DNA from: Streptococcus australis
GTDB lineage: Bacteria > Bacillota > Bacilli > Lactobacillales > Streptococcaceae
Assembly (NCBI RefSeq): GCF_015553625.1
Contig: NZ_JADNGY010000007.1
Span: 51,651 to 115,650 of the forward strand
Length of the DNA: 64,000 nt
Direction of reading: 5' to 3'
Below are positions 17,697 through 25,706 of the stretch, piece after piece. Position 1 is the first letter of the stretch, and each line of letters starts with the position of its first letter. Below the pieces are notes generated by a model. The model ran no database searches. It was not told where the DNA came from and was given only the letters and a program-made list of their open reading frames with translations. Made by a program: the position numbers and the translations under genes.

Positions 17697-18038
17697 ATGA
17701 GAGAGGATATCAAGATTAACGATCGTGCCCTAGCACTGGAGAAACAATTGATTGAGAAGTTAGAGCTTGTGTTTGATACCGATGTTGAATTGGACGTCTA
17801 CAACCTCGGTTTGATTTACGAGTTGGACCTGGATGAGGAAGGGACTTGCAAAGTAGTCATGACCTTTACCGATACCGCTTGTGACTGTGCGGAAAGTTTG
17901 CCTATCGAAATCGTCGCCCGCCTAAAAGAAATTGACGGTATTGAAGACGTCAAAGTAGAAGTAACCTGGTCGCCAGCTTGGAAAATTACCCGGATCAGCC
18001 GTTATGGGCGTATTGCCCTTGGCTTGCCACCACGATAA
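17697..18038 (+). CDS. MIP18-family (DUF59) Fe-S assembly-type protein
   Basis: This 113-aa protein has the DUF59/MIP18 core: LDVYNLGLIYEL at about residues 37-48, a Cys-containing loop DTACDCAESLP at about 60-70 and the ending VEVTWSPAWKITRIS. Family members (SufT, PaaD-like) help mature iron-sulfur proteins. It converges on ilvD, an Fe-S enzyme, through a shared bidirectional terminator. Whether the two are functionally linked is only suggestive. GGAGGGAAAGG precedes the ATG. Confidence 0.88.
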   Translation: MREDIKINDRALALEKQLIEKLELVFDTDVELDVYNLGLIYELDLDEEGTCKVVMTFTDTACDCAESLPIEIVARLKEIDGIEDVKVEVTWSPAWKITRISRYGRIALGLPPR

Positions 18039-18045
18039 ATCAATA

Positions 18046-18080
18046 AAACTCACTTTACAAATCAGTAAAGTGAGTTTTTT
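18046..18080. terminator. Bidirectional terminator between the MIP18 gene and ilvD
   Basis: AAACTCACTTTAC and GTAAAGTGAGTTT form a perfect 13-bp stem with a 6-nt loop and T-rich flanks. Confidence 0.9.
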
Positions 18081-18086
18081 CTTATC

Positions 18087-19790
18087 TTATTGTTTACCAG
18101 ACTGTTCCATATTCCAGAAGTCGGTTACGGCACCGCGTGAAGCAGAGGATACCGTGTGGGCATACTTACCGAGAACCCCACGGCTATACAGTGGTGGCAA
18201 GGTTGTTTCAGCCTTCCGTTTGGCCAACTCTTCGTCTGAGACGTGCATGGTGATTTCTTTAGTATCTTGGTCAACTGTTACCAAATCCCCTGTATGGAGG
18301 TAGGCGATTGGACCGCCGACCTGAGCTTCAGGCGCGATATGTCCAACAACGAGACCGTAAGTACCACCAGAGAAGCGTCCGTCTGTCAAGAGGGCCACCT
18401 TATCTCCTTGGCCTTTCCCAACGATCATGGATGACAAGGACAGCATTTCCGGCATACCAGGACCACCCTTAGGACCCACAAAACGAACAACAACAACGTC
18501 GCCATCCACGATTTCATCCGAAAGAACCGCTTCAATGGCCGCTTCTTCCGAGTCAAAGACCTTAGCAGGACCAGTGATGTTACGAACTTTCACACCTGAT
18601 ACCTTGGCAACCGCCCCTTCTGGAGCCAAGTTCCCTTTCAAGATGATCAATGGACCATCCGCACGTTTTGGATTTTCAAGTGGCATGATGACTTTTTGGC
18701 CTGGTGTCAAATCAGCAAAGGCTTCCAAGTTCTCAGCTACTGTTTTACCAGTACATGTGATGCGATCCCCATGAAGGAAACCGTTCTTAAGAAGGTATTT
18801 CATGACGGCTGGCACACCACCGACATTGTAAAGGTCTTGGAAGACGTATTGACCAGAAGGTTTCAAGTCTGCCAAGTGAGGCACCCGCTCTTGGAAATCG
18901 TTGAAGTCTTCAAGGGTCAAATCCACATTAGCCGCATGAGCAATCGCGAGCAAGTGAAGAGTCGCATTTGTTGAACCACCCAGCGCCATGGTCACTGTAA
19001 TCGCATCTTCAAAGGCTTCACGGGTCAAGATGTCAGATGGCTTCAGTCCCATTTCAAGCATTTTGACAACTGCACGACCCGCTTCTTCGATATCGGCTTT
19101 TTTATCAGCTGATTCAGCAGGGTGAGAAGAGGAACCTGGCAAGCTCATCCCAAGAACCTCGATCGCTGTCGCCATGGTGTTGGCAGTGTACATTCCACCA
19201 CAACCACCAGGGCCTGGGCAGGCATTACATTCTAGTTGCTTCACTTCTTCAGCAGTCATATCACCATGGTTCCATTTCCCGATCCCTTCGAAAACAGAAA
19301 CCAAGTCAATATCCTTGCCGTTCAGATTACCCGGTGCAATGGTACCACCATAGGCAAAGATCGCTGGGATATCCATATTGGCAATGGCGATCATCGAACC
19401 AGGCATGTTCTTATCACAACCCCCGATGGCTACAAAGGCATCCACGTTGTGACCGCCCATAGCCGCTTCGATAGAGTCTGCTATGATATCACGAGAAGTC
19501 AAGGAGAAGCGCATCCCAGGCGTTCCCATAGCAATCCCATCCGCAACCGTAATAGTTCCGAATTGGACCGGCCAAGCTCCCGCATCTTTTACACCTTCTT
19601 TGGCCAATTTTCCAAAATCATGAAGGTGCATGTTACAAGGTGTGTTTTCAGCCCAAGTAGAAATCACCCCTACGATTGGTTTTTCAAAGTTTTCATCTGT
19701 CATCCCAGTTGCCCGAAGCATAGCCCGGTTAGGGGACTTGACCATGCTGTCATAGACGCTACTGCGATGGCGTGTATCTAATTCTGTCAT
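18087..19790 (-). CDS. ilvD: Dihydroxy-acid dehydratase
   Basis: This 567-aa enzyme makes 2-keto acids for valine, leucine and isoleucine synthesis. It carries the Fe-S/active-site motifs [10 protein letters not shown] and [19 protein letters not shown] and the C-terminal [18 protein letters not shown] segment. I start it at ATG 19790 ([11 protein letters not shown]), with GAGGG just upstream; a longer in-frame reading would run through the promoter. It is a single gene, apparently under CodY control. Confidence 0.96.
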   Translation of the reverse strand: MTELDTRHRSSVYDSMVKSPNRAMLRATGMTDENFEKPIVGVISTWAENTPCNMHLHDFGKLAKEGVKDAGAWPVQFGTITVADGIAMGTPGMRFSLTSRDIIADSIEAAMGGHNVDAFVAIGGCDKNMPGSMIAIANMDIPAIFAYGGTIAPGNLNGKDIDLVSVFEGIGKWNHGDMTAEEVKQLECNACPGPGGCGGMYTANTMATAIEVLGMSLPGSSSHPAESADKKADIEEAGRAVVKMLEMGLKPSDILTREAFEDAITVTMALGGSTNATLHLLAIAHAANVDLTLEDFNDFQERVPHLADLKPSGQYVFQDLYNVGGVPAVMKYLLKNGFLHGDRITCTGKTVAENLEAFADLTPGQKVIMPLENPKRADGPLIILKGNLAPEGAVAKVSGVKVRNITGPAKVFDSEEAAIEAVLSDEIVDGDVVVVRFVGPKGGPGMPEMLSLSSMIVGKGQGDKVALLTDGRFSGGTYGLVVGHIAPEAQVGGPIAYLHTGDLVTVDQDTKEITMHVSDEELAKRKAETTLPPLYSRGVLGKYAHTVSSASRGAVTDFWNMEQSGKQ

Positions 19791-19818
19791 CTGATTCCCT
19801 CTCATCGTATTTTTTATT

Positions 19819-19876
19819 ATTATAGCACAATTTACGACCCAACGACAGAAGAAAATTCTTGAATTTTCAGACAATT
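19819..19876 (-). promoter_or_regulatory. ilvD promoter with CodY box
   Basis: The -10 TATAAT (19819-19824) carries a TGC extension. AATTTTCAGACAATT (19862-19876) matches the CodY consensus AATTTTCWGAAAATT with one mismatch. The box is centred about 40 bp upstream of the expected start, suitable for repression by CodY when branched-chain amino acids are abundant. Confidence 0.75.
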
Positions 19877-19963
19877 TAACAGAGTGAGGATGGAGAATAG
19901 CAGGATGAAAGAAATTATTTGAAAAAAGTTGTCAAGTAACTTTACTTTACAAAAAAGTTTTGT

Positions 19964-19969
19964 TATACT
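19964..19969 (+). promoter_or_regulatory. Extended -10 promoter of rpmF-rpmG
   Basis: TATACT preceded by TGT lies 60 bp upstream of rpmF. No clear -35 is visible at 16-18 bp. Confidence 0.55.
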
Positions 19970-20028
19970 GTTAAAGTTGATGAAAATCAAACCTAATTGA
20001 ATTTATATCTTAAAAGGAGAAAAACGAA

Positions 20029-20211
20029 ATGGCAGTACCTGCACGTCGCACATCAAAAGCGAAGAAAAACAAACGTCGTACGCACTACAAAGTAACAGCT
20101 CCATCTGTAAACTTTGACGAAGCAACTGGAGATTACTCACGTTCACACCGTGTATCACTTAAAGGATATTACAAAGGACGTAAGATCGCTAAAGCTGCAT
20201 CAGCTGAATAA
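20029..20211 (+). CDS. rpmF: 50S ribosomal protein L32
   Basis: This 60-aa basic protein begins [20 protein letters not shown], the L32 signature. It lacks the C-terminal CxxC...C zinc cysteines seen in many L32 proteins. AAAAGGAG precedes it. It is co-transcribed with rpmG 15 bp downstream. Confidence 0.96.
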   Translation: MAVPARRTSKAKKNKRRTHYKVTAPSVNFDEATGDYSRSHRVSLKGYYKGRKIAKAASAE

Positions 20212-20226
20212 TAGAAGGGAGATACC

Positions 20227-20376
20227 ATGCGCGTAAATATTACACTTGAACACAAAGAATCTGGTGAACGCTTGTACCTTACTTCTAAAAACAAACGTAA
20301 CACTCCAGACCGTCTTCAATTGAAGAAATACTCACCAAAACTTCGCAAACACGTTGTGTTTACAGAGGTGAAATAG
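20227..20376 (+). CDS. rpmG: 50S ribosomal protein L33, zinc-free form
   Basis: This 49-aa protein begins [25 protein letters not shown] and is a full-length L33. The two CxxC pairs of zinc-binding L33 are replaced (no Cys at all), so it is the C-minus paralogue that works without zinc. AGGGAGA lies upstream. The stop codon is followed at once by a cluster of TTCACTAC repeats that looks like a recombination site. Confidence 0.95.
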
Positions 20377-20379
20377 GGG

Positions 20380-20517
20380 TTCACTACACGTCAATAGATG
20401 TTAGAAACCTTGATTTTAAGCGATTCTTGAAATTCTAAATTTCACTACATTGCAATATAAATCAACCGAATCACTACCTTTTTCACTACTTTTTTTGAAA
20501 TAAGAATAATGATTCGG
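20380..20517. repeat. TTCACTAC repeat cluster and inverted repeat at the rpmG 3' end
   Basis: TTCACTAC occurs at 20380, 20441 and 20482, and ATCACTAC at 20470. CCGAATCA (20466-20473) and TGATTCGG (20510-20517) form an inverted repeat around the last two. The layout resembles core and arm sites of a tyrosine integrase. The 3' end of rpmG is a reported insertion site for streptococcal integrative elements. No integrase gene is present here. Confidence 0.5.
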
Positions 20518-20528
20518 ATATATAAAAG

Positions 20529-20560
20529 AAGAGGAACTTTATTGTGAAGCTCCTCTTTTT
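20529..20560 (+). terminator. Terminator after rpmG
   Basis: AAGAGGA and TCCTCTT, with an inner CTT / AAG, form a stem followed by TTTTT. Confidence 0.75.
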
Positions 20561-20855
20561 GTTATGTGTTCTTTTTCTCACAGATCGTATGATCTGGTTT
20601 GACACAGTTGGATTTCAGGTACTTTCAGTTTAGCTTTATATCAACCATCATCAAAATCCAACTATTTTCTTATTTTAAAAAATATGAATAAGTTTGATTG
20701 AATGAGGGAATTTCTTTAAATTTTTTCTTAGCACCTATAAGTTAATAATACTATTCTTTAAATTATAGTTTATAATTATCTGATGTTTCAATGACCACAA
20801 AACAAAGTACAGCGAATCACTTCCTTTAGTCAAACATATAACTGAACAACATTGT
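20561..20855. other. AT-rich intergenic DNA without recognisable features
   Basis: I see no open coding sequence, repeat or strong stem in this stretch. Base composition drops here and stays low through the exporter genes. Confidence 0.6.
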
Positions 20856-21641
20856 TTATCTTCCTGCACTTTCATATTTTTTCAATCCTTTTCTAAAAAT
20901 TGTACGACTGATAATAATCAAAAAAACTGTAAAAACTATTTGATAGAAAAATAGGTTCAATGTATCTTTCCCTAAAAATATTAATACTGCAGGATTGGCA
21001 ATTAATAAATTGGGAACAAATAACATAGTGATCAATCTGTTAATACCTGTAAAAATATTATATGGATACTTAGAAATTCCAATATAATTCAAAAATACAT
21101 CTACTTTTGAAAATTTAGTTGGGAACCAAAATGAACTAATCGTTATTAGAAACCAAATTGAATAATATATAATACAACCACACATTAAAGAAAGGATATA
21201 AAATAATATTTTTAATGAATTTAAATGTACATTTAAATTTCCATAACTTATAAAAATGATCGCAAGACCAAAAAAAGTATTCACGAATTGAACTAAATTA
21301 AATGATCTAAAAATATAGAACAACTGAGTATCAAACGGCCTCAATAAAATTTGATCCAAGTTACCACTCAAAATATCTGATTCTAAAATTCCCATACTTC
21401 TAATTAACAATCCCATCATAACTCCATCTACAATAGTGTAGGAACCTACCAAAAATAAAATTTGATAATAGTCCCAACCATTAAAAGAGTCTATGTTTAA
21501 GAAAATCAATCTAAAAAATACAATAGGTAAACCAATCCACAGTATCGACGAAAATAGACCACAAAAGAAGTCAAAATGAAAATTCATATCAGATTTAAAA
21601 CCAAAATGAAGTAGCCTAAAAATTACTTTTATTCTAAACAT
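20856..21641 (-). CDS. ABC-2 type permease, second membrane subunit
   Basis: This 261-aa protein has about six membrane helices and resembles the COG3694-type permeases that pair with a COG4587-type partner. I start it at ATG 21641, since GGAGG within the last codons of the upstream gene is correctly spaced; a start five codons earlier would overlap that gene. It is the last gene of an exporter operon. The AT content is much higher than in flanking core genes, suggesting transfer. The exported substrate is unknown. Confidence 0.8.
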   Translation of the reverse strand: MFRIKVIFRLLHFGFKSDMNFHFDFFCGLFSSILWIGLPIVFFRLIFLNIDSFNGWDYYQILFLVGSYTIVDGVMMGLLIRSMGILESDILSGNLDQILLRPFDTQLFYIFRSFNLVQFVNTFFGLAIIFISYGNLNVHLNSLKILFYILSLMCGCIIYYSIWFLITISSFWFPTKFSKVDVFLNYIGISKYPYNIFTGINRLITMLFVPNLLIANPAVLIFLGKDTLNLFFYQIVFTVFLIIISRTIFRKGLKKYESAGR

Positions 21642-21642
21642 T

Positions 21643-22437
21643 TTATCCTCCCACATTTGAGAAGTGCTCCACTCCTTTTCTCAATATGAATCTTGATATA
21701 ATATAAAAAATGATGCACCAAATCAATTGAATACAAATAATTCTCAAATAGTCTATTAATTTATATGTATCATTACTAAACATCTGAAGCGGTTCATATA
21801 CTAAGTATTTAAAAGGTAATACATCTAAAAACAGACGAAAATTATTTGAAAAAAAACTTAAAGGCAATAATATTCCTGATAAAAACTGAATTACTATTTC
21901 TTTAACAGTAAGGACAAAAAATATATTTTCTAACCAAAAAGAAAGCATACCTACACAACATGATATTAAAAACCATAGAACCATAGATAGAATAATTGCA
22001 ATACTTCCTAAAATAAGAATTTCAATGGTTAATAACTCATTCTTGTAATAAACACTGGAGAATAAAATGACAGGAATGATGATAAATAATAAATGAGCAA
22101 GCCTATCTCCAAGCATTTTACAAAAATAATACTTATAAAAAGTAACAGGTTTTATTAATATGCTAAAAAAATTTCCTGAATGAACATCGTCATTGATTTC
22201 CCAATCAACTGGATAAAAAACAAAATATGAAAAAATTATAGTCCCCAAATAGTATTGAACCATTGAGGTAAAATCATATCCTGCTATATTTATCTGGTTA
22301 CTCTGATATATATACGTCCATAAAAATACTGATATCATAATTTGTATACTTGCCTGTAACATTAACAATAGTACACTTGATTTATAGTTCAAAATAGATC
22401 GAAATGATATCAGAATAATAGACATTTCTTTTTTCAA
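21643..22437 (-). CDS. ABC-2 type permease, first membrane subunit
   Basis: This 264-aa protein has about six hydrophobic segments and the motif VQYYLGTIIFSYFVFYPVDW of the COG4587-type permease. It overlaps the ATPase gene by 4 bp and is 1 bp from the next permease, so all three form one complex. A homologous pair of different permeases with one ATPase is typical of this exporter class. Confidence 0.82.
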   Translation of the reverse strand: MKKEMSIILISFRSILNYKSSVLLLMLQASIQIMISVFLWTYIYQSNQINIAGYDFTSMVQYYLGTIIFSYFVFYPVDWEINDDVHSGNFFSILIKPVTFYKYYFCKMLGDRLAHLLFIIIPVILFSSVYYKNELLTIEILILGSIAIILSMVLWFLISCCVGMLSFWLENIFFVLTVKEIVIQFLSGILLPLSFFSNNFRLFLDVLPFKYLVYEPLQMFSNDTYKLIDYLRIICIQLIWCIIFYIISRFILRKGVEHFSNVGG

Positions 22438-23420
22438 TTGTGCTCCTTTTTTGTAAAATAGTTTTGTAAAATAATTTCTTCTAAAGAAAGATTTGATATT
22501 TCAAAATCTTCTATATCTACAAGCTTATTGATTGATTCTAATGTCTCAAAGACAAAATCTCTAGGTATTTTTAGTATACATTCCGATTTTGTTTGAGAAA
22601 TGACTACTACTCCTTTAACAGAGCATAACTCTGGTACCAAATCTAATGTCATTTTTATCTTTAAATATTTAAAATCAGAAAATTTAGATAAAATAACATC
22701 CATTGACTCCTGCAAAATAATTTTTCCTTTGTCAATGACGATTAATTCGTCACAAACAGACGAAATATCATCCATATCATGACTCGTTAAAATAATAGTA
22801 GTATGACATTCTTCATTCATTTTCTTTAAAAATGTTCTGATATCTTTTTTAGACTGTATATCTAACCCTATAGTAGGCTCGTCTAAAAATAATATTTCCG
22901 GACTTGTTAAAGATGCCGCGATAAACTCCATTTTCATTTTTTGTCCAAGAGAGAGGGTCCGGACCTGCTGGTAAAGCTGATCTTTTACATTCAACAAATT
23001 GCTTAATTCCTGAATTCGTTCTTGTAAAATCGCCGGTTCTACCTCATATAAAGTACCAATCAATTGAAAATAATCCATAGCCGAAACATCTTGAAATAAC
23101 TGTAATTTATTTCCTACTACTATTGAAATTTTTTTTCTAAAATTTATACTTCTTTTAAATGGAATTTCTCCATTCACTTCTAATTTTCCGGAACTAGGAT
23201 AAAGAGTCCCAGTCAACATTTTAATCGTTGTGGATTTACCAGCTCCATTACTCCCAATAAAGCCAACTATACTCCCTCTCTTAATCGTAAAACTAATATC
23301 TTGAACAGCTCGAATCGTTATTTGATTACGTTTCAAAAATCTCTTGATAAATGGGAGTCTTGAATCAAAATTATAAAAATTTTTAGATAAATTCTGAGCA
23401 TTAATAACTATTTCACTCAT
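22434..23420 (-). CDS. ABC exporter ATP-binding protein
   Basis: This 328-aa protein has Walker A GSNGAGKST (about residues 58-66), signature LSLGQKMKME (about 156-165), Walker B LFLDEPTIGLD and the switch His in TSHDM. The C-terminal 90 residues form an extra domain typical of COG4586-type ATPases. I start it at ATG 23420, preceded by AAAGGAGAG; an earlier in-frame start lacks a ribosome site. Its start overlaps the end of a 67-aa ORF by 8 bp. Confidence 0.88.
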   Translation of the reverse strand: MSEIVINAQNLSKNFYNFDSRLPFIKRFLKRNQITIRAVQDISFTIKRGSIVGFIGSNGAGKSTTIKMLTGTLYPSSGKLEVNGEIPFKRSINFRKKISIVVGNKLQLFQDVSAMDYFQLIGTLYEVEPAILQERIQELSNLLNVKDQLYQQVRTLSLGQKMKMEFIAASLTSPEILFLDEPTIGLDIQSKKDIRTFLKKMNEECHTTIILTSHDMDDISSVCDELIVIDKGKIILQESMDVILSKFSDFKYLKIKMTLDLVPELCSVKGVVVISQTKSECILKIPRDFVFETLESINKLVDIEDFEISNLSLEEIILQNYFTKKEHN

Positions 23421-23616
23421 ATATCTCTCCTTTCGATAAAATATATTTACTTGTACTTTTTCCATACTTTACCAAAATGCTAAAGATTGAGCTAAAATCT
23501 TCGGGATGGGTAAAATAATATTTGTCTTTAAAAAGTTTCTCAAAACCTTCAAGGCGATTATTGAAATCATTAAATTTTGTATTGTCTAGCTGGTTGAATG
23601 TCTCTTTAATATCCAT
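23413..23616 (-). CDS. Small ORF (67 aa) leading the ABC exporter operon, function unknown
   Basis: I do not recognise this protein. It is hydrophilic, rich in Phe, Lys, Asn and Asp, with no signal peptide or membrane segment, and ends YILSKGEIYE. A CGGAGAAAG ribosome site 6 bp before the ATG and the 8-bp overlap with the exporter ATPase suggest real, coupled translation. It might be a peptide precursor, a regulator, or the remaining end of a longer gene lost upstream. Nothing in the sequence decides between these. Confidence 0.5.
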   Translation of the reverse strand: MDIKETFNQLDNTKFNDFNNRLEGFEKLFKDKYYFTHPEDFSSIFSILVKYGKSTSKYILSKGEIYE

Positions 23617-24009
23617 AAACTTTCTCCGTGATTCTTTATTTCACTTTATAAATAGAAGAGTGTCTATATATTTATAGATCCTCAAGAACTTGCATTTTAT
23701 CAAGTATAAGTAGAATAGTATGTAAGGGTTTACATATTCATATCATATGATTATTTAAGGAATCTGTCAATTTTCCACATTATTATATGACAAAATGTAT
23801 TTTTTAAAAATGCAAAAATCTATGAGCAAGATGTTTGACTTCCTTTTTTAAAGTATATATACTTATATTAACCTTAGAAAAGAAAAAATGTTTGAACAGA
23901 TATTCAATAATAATTACTTTTTTTAAAATTAAAATTCGAACTTTAAATTTTTATCTTTTTTATATTATTGAGTAACCTAAATTGCCCAATTTGTAAAATT
24001 TAGCTAGAC
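23617..24009. other. AT-rich non-coding DNA upstream of the exporter operon
   Basis: I see only an AT-rich stretch with small palindromes such as TCTATAAATATATAGA (minus strand, about 23670-23685), which may belong to the exporter promoter. No gene is supported. Confidence 0.5.
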
Positions 24010-24044
24010 AAAAAAAGACATCCAAGAGAAATTTCTTAAATGTC
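24010..24044 (-). terminator. Terminator following the rpsI fragment
   Basis: On the minus strand GACAT...ATGTC encloses an AAGA / TCTT stem and is followed by seven Ts (24010-24016). It probably travelled with the rpsI 3' end. Confidence 0.75.
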
Positions 24045-24070
24045 TGTAAACGTTGATATAAGCGTGTTGA

Positions 24071-24124
24071 TTAACGTTTTGATAATTGTGATGCTTTACG
24101 AGCTTTCTTAAGACCTGGTTTGGA
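24071..24124 (-). pseudogene. Isolated 3' end of rpsI (ribosomal protein S9)
   Basis: The minus strand encodes SKPGLKKARKASQLSKR followed by TAA, which matches the C-terminus of streptococcal S9 (KKPGLKKARKASQFSKR) except for the first residue and Phe to Leu. Upstream of this the reading does not match S9. There is no start codon or ribosome site, and rplM is absent. Such short 3' copies arise when an integrative element inserts at the rpsI end and duplicates it. Confidence 0.75.
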
Positions 24125-24471
24125 AAGTTTGGGTTTCAGTTGGATTAAAAATAGCGTAATATCAAGGCTTTTCAGAACGGGATATACTGTTTAATTTCAT
24201 AAAATTTGAATCAGTATTTTTTAAACAGGGGAATAGTTTAGGTCTGTAAGAATTAGCTTATACATTTACAAGGTTCATTCTGATCGACTTTATAACTGTC
24301 TAAGAAAAAAGCAGAGATTCATACAGTATCTAGATTTTCCAAAAATTCTTTATCATCAAATATTATTAACGAAACCATCCAAACCAAATCCGATGCATTG
24401 CTTCAAAAAATTCTTTAGTTGTTTGACTAGCGAGGTCTTTAATTAAAAAATTTTTTCAAATAATTGCCACA
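24125..24471. other. Non-coding DNA with a possible gene remnant
   Basis: On the minus strand near 24380-24450 a short open stretch ends EFFEAMHRIWFGWFR and stops, but it lacks a start and a ribosome site. I see no other feature. Confidence 0.35.
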
Positions 24472-24556
24472 TTGACACATAAATTCTTGCTTTCTAAATT
24501 TAAGTGTGATATATTTATAACATAAAATTTAAATGTTATATATTTATAACATAAAA
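24472..24556 (+). promoter_or_regulatory. Promoter and double palindromic operator of the membrane protein/XRE pair
   Basis: TTGACA (24472-24477) and TAAATT (24495-24500) are 17 bp apart. Downstream TATATTTATAACATAAAA occurs twice, 29 bp apart (24510 and 24539). The second copy lies in a near-perfect palindrome, ATGTTATATATTTATAACAT. The first is a weaker version, GTGTGATATATTTATAACAT. These are good candidate autoregulatory sites for the XRE protein encoded at 25168. Confidence 0.65.
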
Positions 24557-24568
24557 AAGGAGTCTATC

Positions 24569-25165
24569 GTGAAAAAAAGTCAAAAAATGCGTGGCCTCAT
24601 TGCAATGATTGCCGTAGCTCTCTTTATTGATTTTATTGTTTTATTTGGTTCTAATCTTAGTTGGGGGTCCAAGTTAGTTATTACTGGTATTTCAGTGTCA
24701 GGTCAAATTATAGCTATATGGAGCTGGCTACATATGAAACCACGGCCTCATAAGATTCAGAAAGGTGAGGGGAAGACTATTTTTGACTTGTCTGCTAAGC
24801 TTTACACGATACTTTTTTTTGCAGCAAGCATTTTTTATACAGTAGGGATTTGGGTTGCGACCCCAAGCGAAAGTTCTGGTATTAAAGAATGGATTTTGGG
24901 AATTGGTCTCGTTATTGAAGTGATTGTATTTGGTTTTTTCTGTTTGAAAAATGTCAAGGAAACTCCGGACGAACGCTTTTATGCTAATTTAGCCAAGGCA
25001 GCTAGCTTGATGTTTGTTTTTATACTAGGCGCACTGATGATTCTAGCAGTTATCATTGGGTATATAGGGTCTCTCACTCTTCACATGGGCCAGATCTTTA
25101 TTAGCATATCTGCCTTGATTTTCATCTTTGCGGTTGTCTATCTTATCTTGGAACGGAGAGGATAA
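24569..25165 (+). CDS. Six-helix membrane protein paired with an XRE regulator
   Basis: This 198-aa protein has about six membrane helices and the short cytoplasmic motif ETPDERFYANLAKAASLMF typical of DUF2178/DUF3796-like proteins that occur next to small XRE regulators. I start it at GTG 24569, which has AAAAGGAGTC upstream; an earlier in-frame ATG lies inside the operator. The 2-bp gap to the regulator indicates one operon. The role is unknown. Confidence 0.75.
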   Translation: MKKSQKMRGLIAMIAVALFIDFIVLFGSNLSWGSKLVITGISVSGQIIAIWSWLHMKPRPHKIQKGEGKTIFDLSAKLYTILFFAASIFYTVGIWVATPSESSGIKEWILGIGLVIEVIVFGFFCLKNVKETPDERFYANLAKAASLMFVFILGALMILAVIIGYIGSLTLHMGQIFISISALIFIFAVVYLILERRG

Positions 25166-25167
25166 GC

Positions 25168-25392
25168 ATGGCCAAAGAAAGCAAGATTATTACTAATCTC
25201 AAATCTGTTCGTGAGTCCACAGGCATGACCCAGCAGGAGTTAGCCGACCTCATCGGCATGCGACGCGAGACAATTCTGCACTTAGAAAATAACCGTTACA
25301 ATCCTTCGCTGGAAATGGCTCTTAAAATTGCTCAAGTTTTTAATCTGAAAATAGAAGACCTCTTTGAACTCAGACAGAAAGAGGAAGCATAA
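25168..25392 (+). CDS. Small XRE-family (YgzD-like) transcriptional regulator
   Basis: This 74-aa protein is almost entirely a Cro/CI helix-turn-helix: GMTQQELADLIGMRRETILHLENNRYNPSLEMALKIA at about 19-55. Single-domain regulators of this kind usually repress their own operon. Its likely sites are the paired palindromes upstream of the membrane protein gene. Confidence 0.88.
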   Translation: MAKESKIITNLKSVRESTGMTQQELADLIGMRRETILHLENNRYNPSLEMALKIAQVFNLKIEDLFELRQKEEA

Positions 25393-25649
25393 TTCTTTTC
25401 GAGACCTAGTATTAGGTTCATTGATTAATTAGGAATTGAAGCCAAAGGAAAAATCCTTTTTAGTCGTGATAAAGAAGTTATTTCATTGATACCTAACTTA
25501 CATTGCTTAAAGAGAAATAAAAATGGAACCCCTAGTCATCCACTCTACTTATCCAAAGACATAAAACCTTCCTCATACAAAGGATAGACCTTCGACTTTC
25601 AGAAAAAAATCTTTCCCTGAAAATTTGGAATTTGAAACGATGAATATGC
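25393..25649. other. Intergenic DNA with no recognisable feature
   Basis: No open reading frame with a ribosome site and no strong repeat is visible. Confidence 0.55.
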
Positions 25650-25703
25650 AAAAACAACCAGAAAAGAAACAGTTCACGACTGCTTCTTCTCTGGTTGTTT
25701 TTT
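25650..25703. terminator. Bidirectional terminator downstream of the SdpI-like gene
   Basis: AACAACCAG (25653-25661) and CTGGTTGTT (25691-25699), with an inner AAGAA / TTCTT stem, are flanked by A and T runs. Confidence 0.75.
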
Positions 25704-25706
25704 ATA

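Noticed and set aside
24380..24450. Minus-strand open stretch ending EFFEAMHRIWFGWFR
   Set aside because: It has no start codon, ribosome site or recognisable family. It may be a gene remnant, but I cannot support a call.
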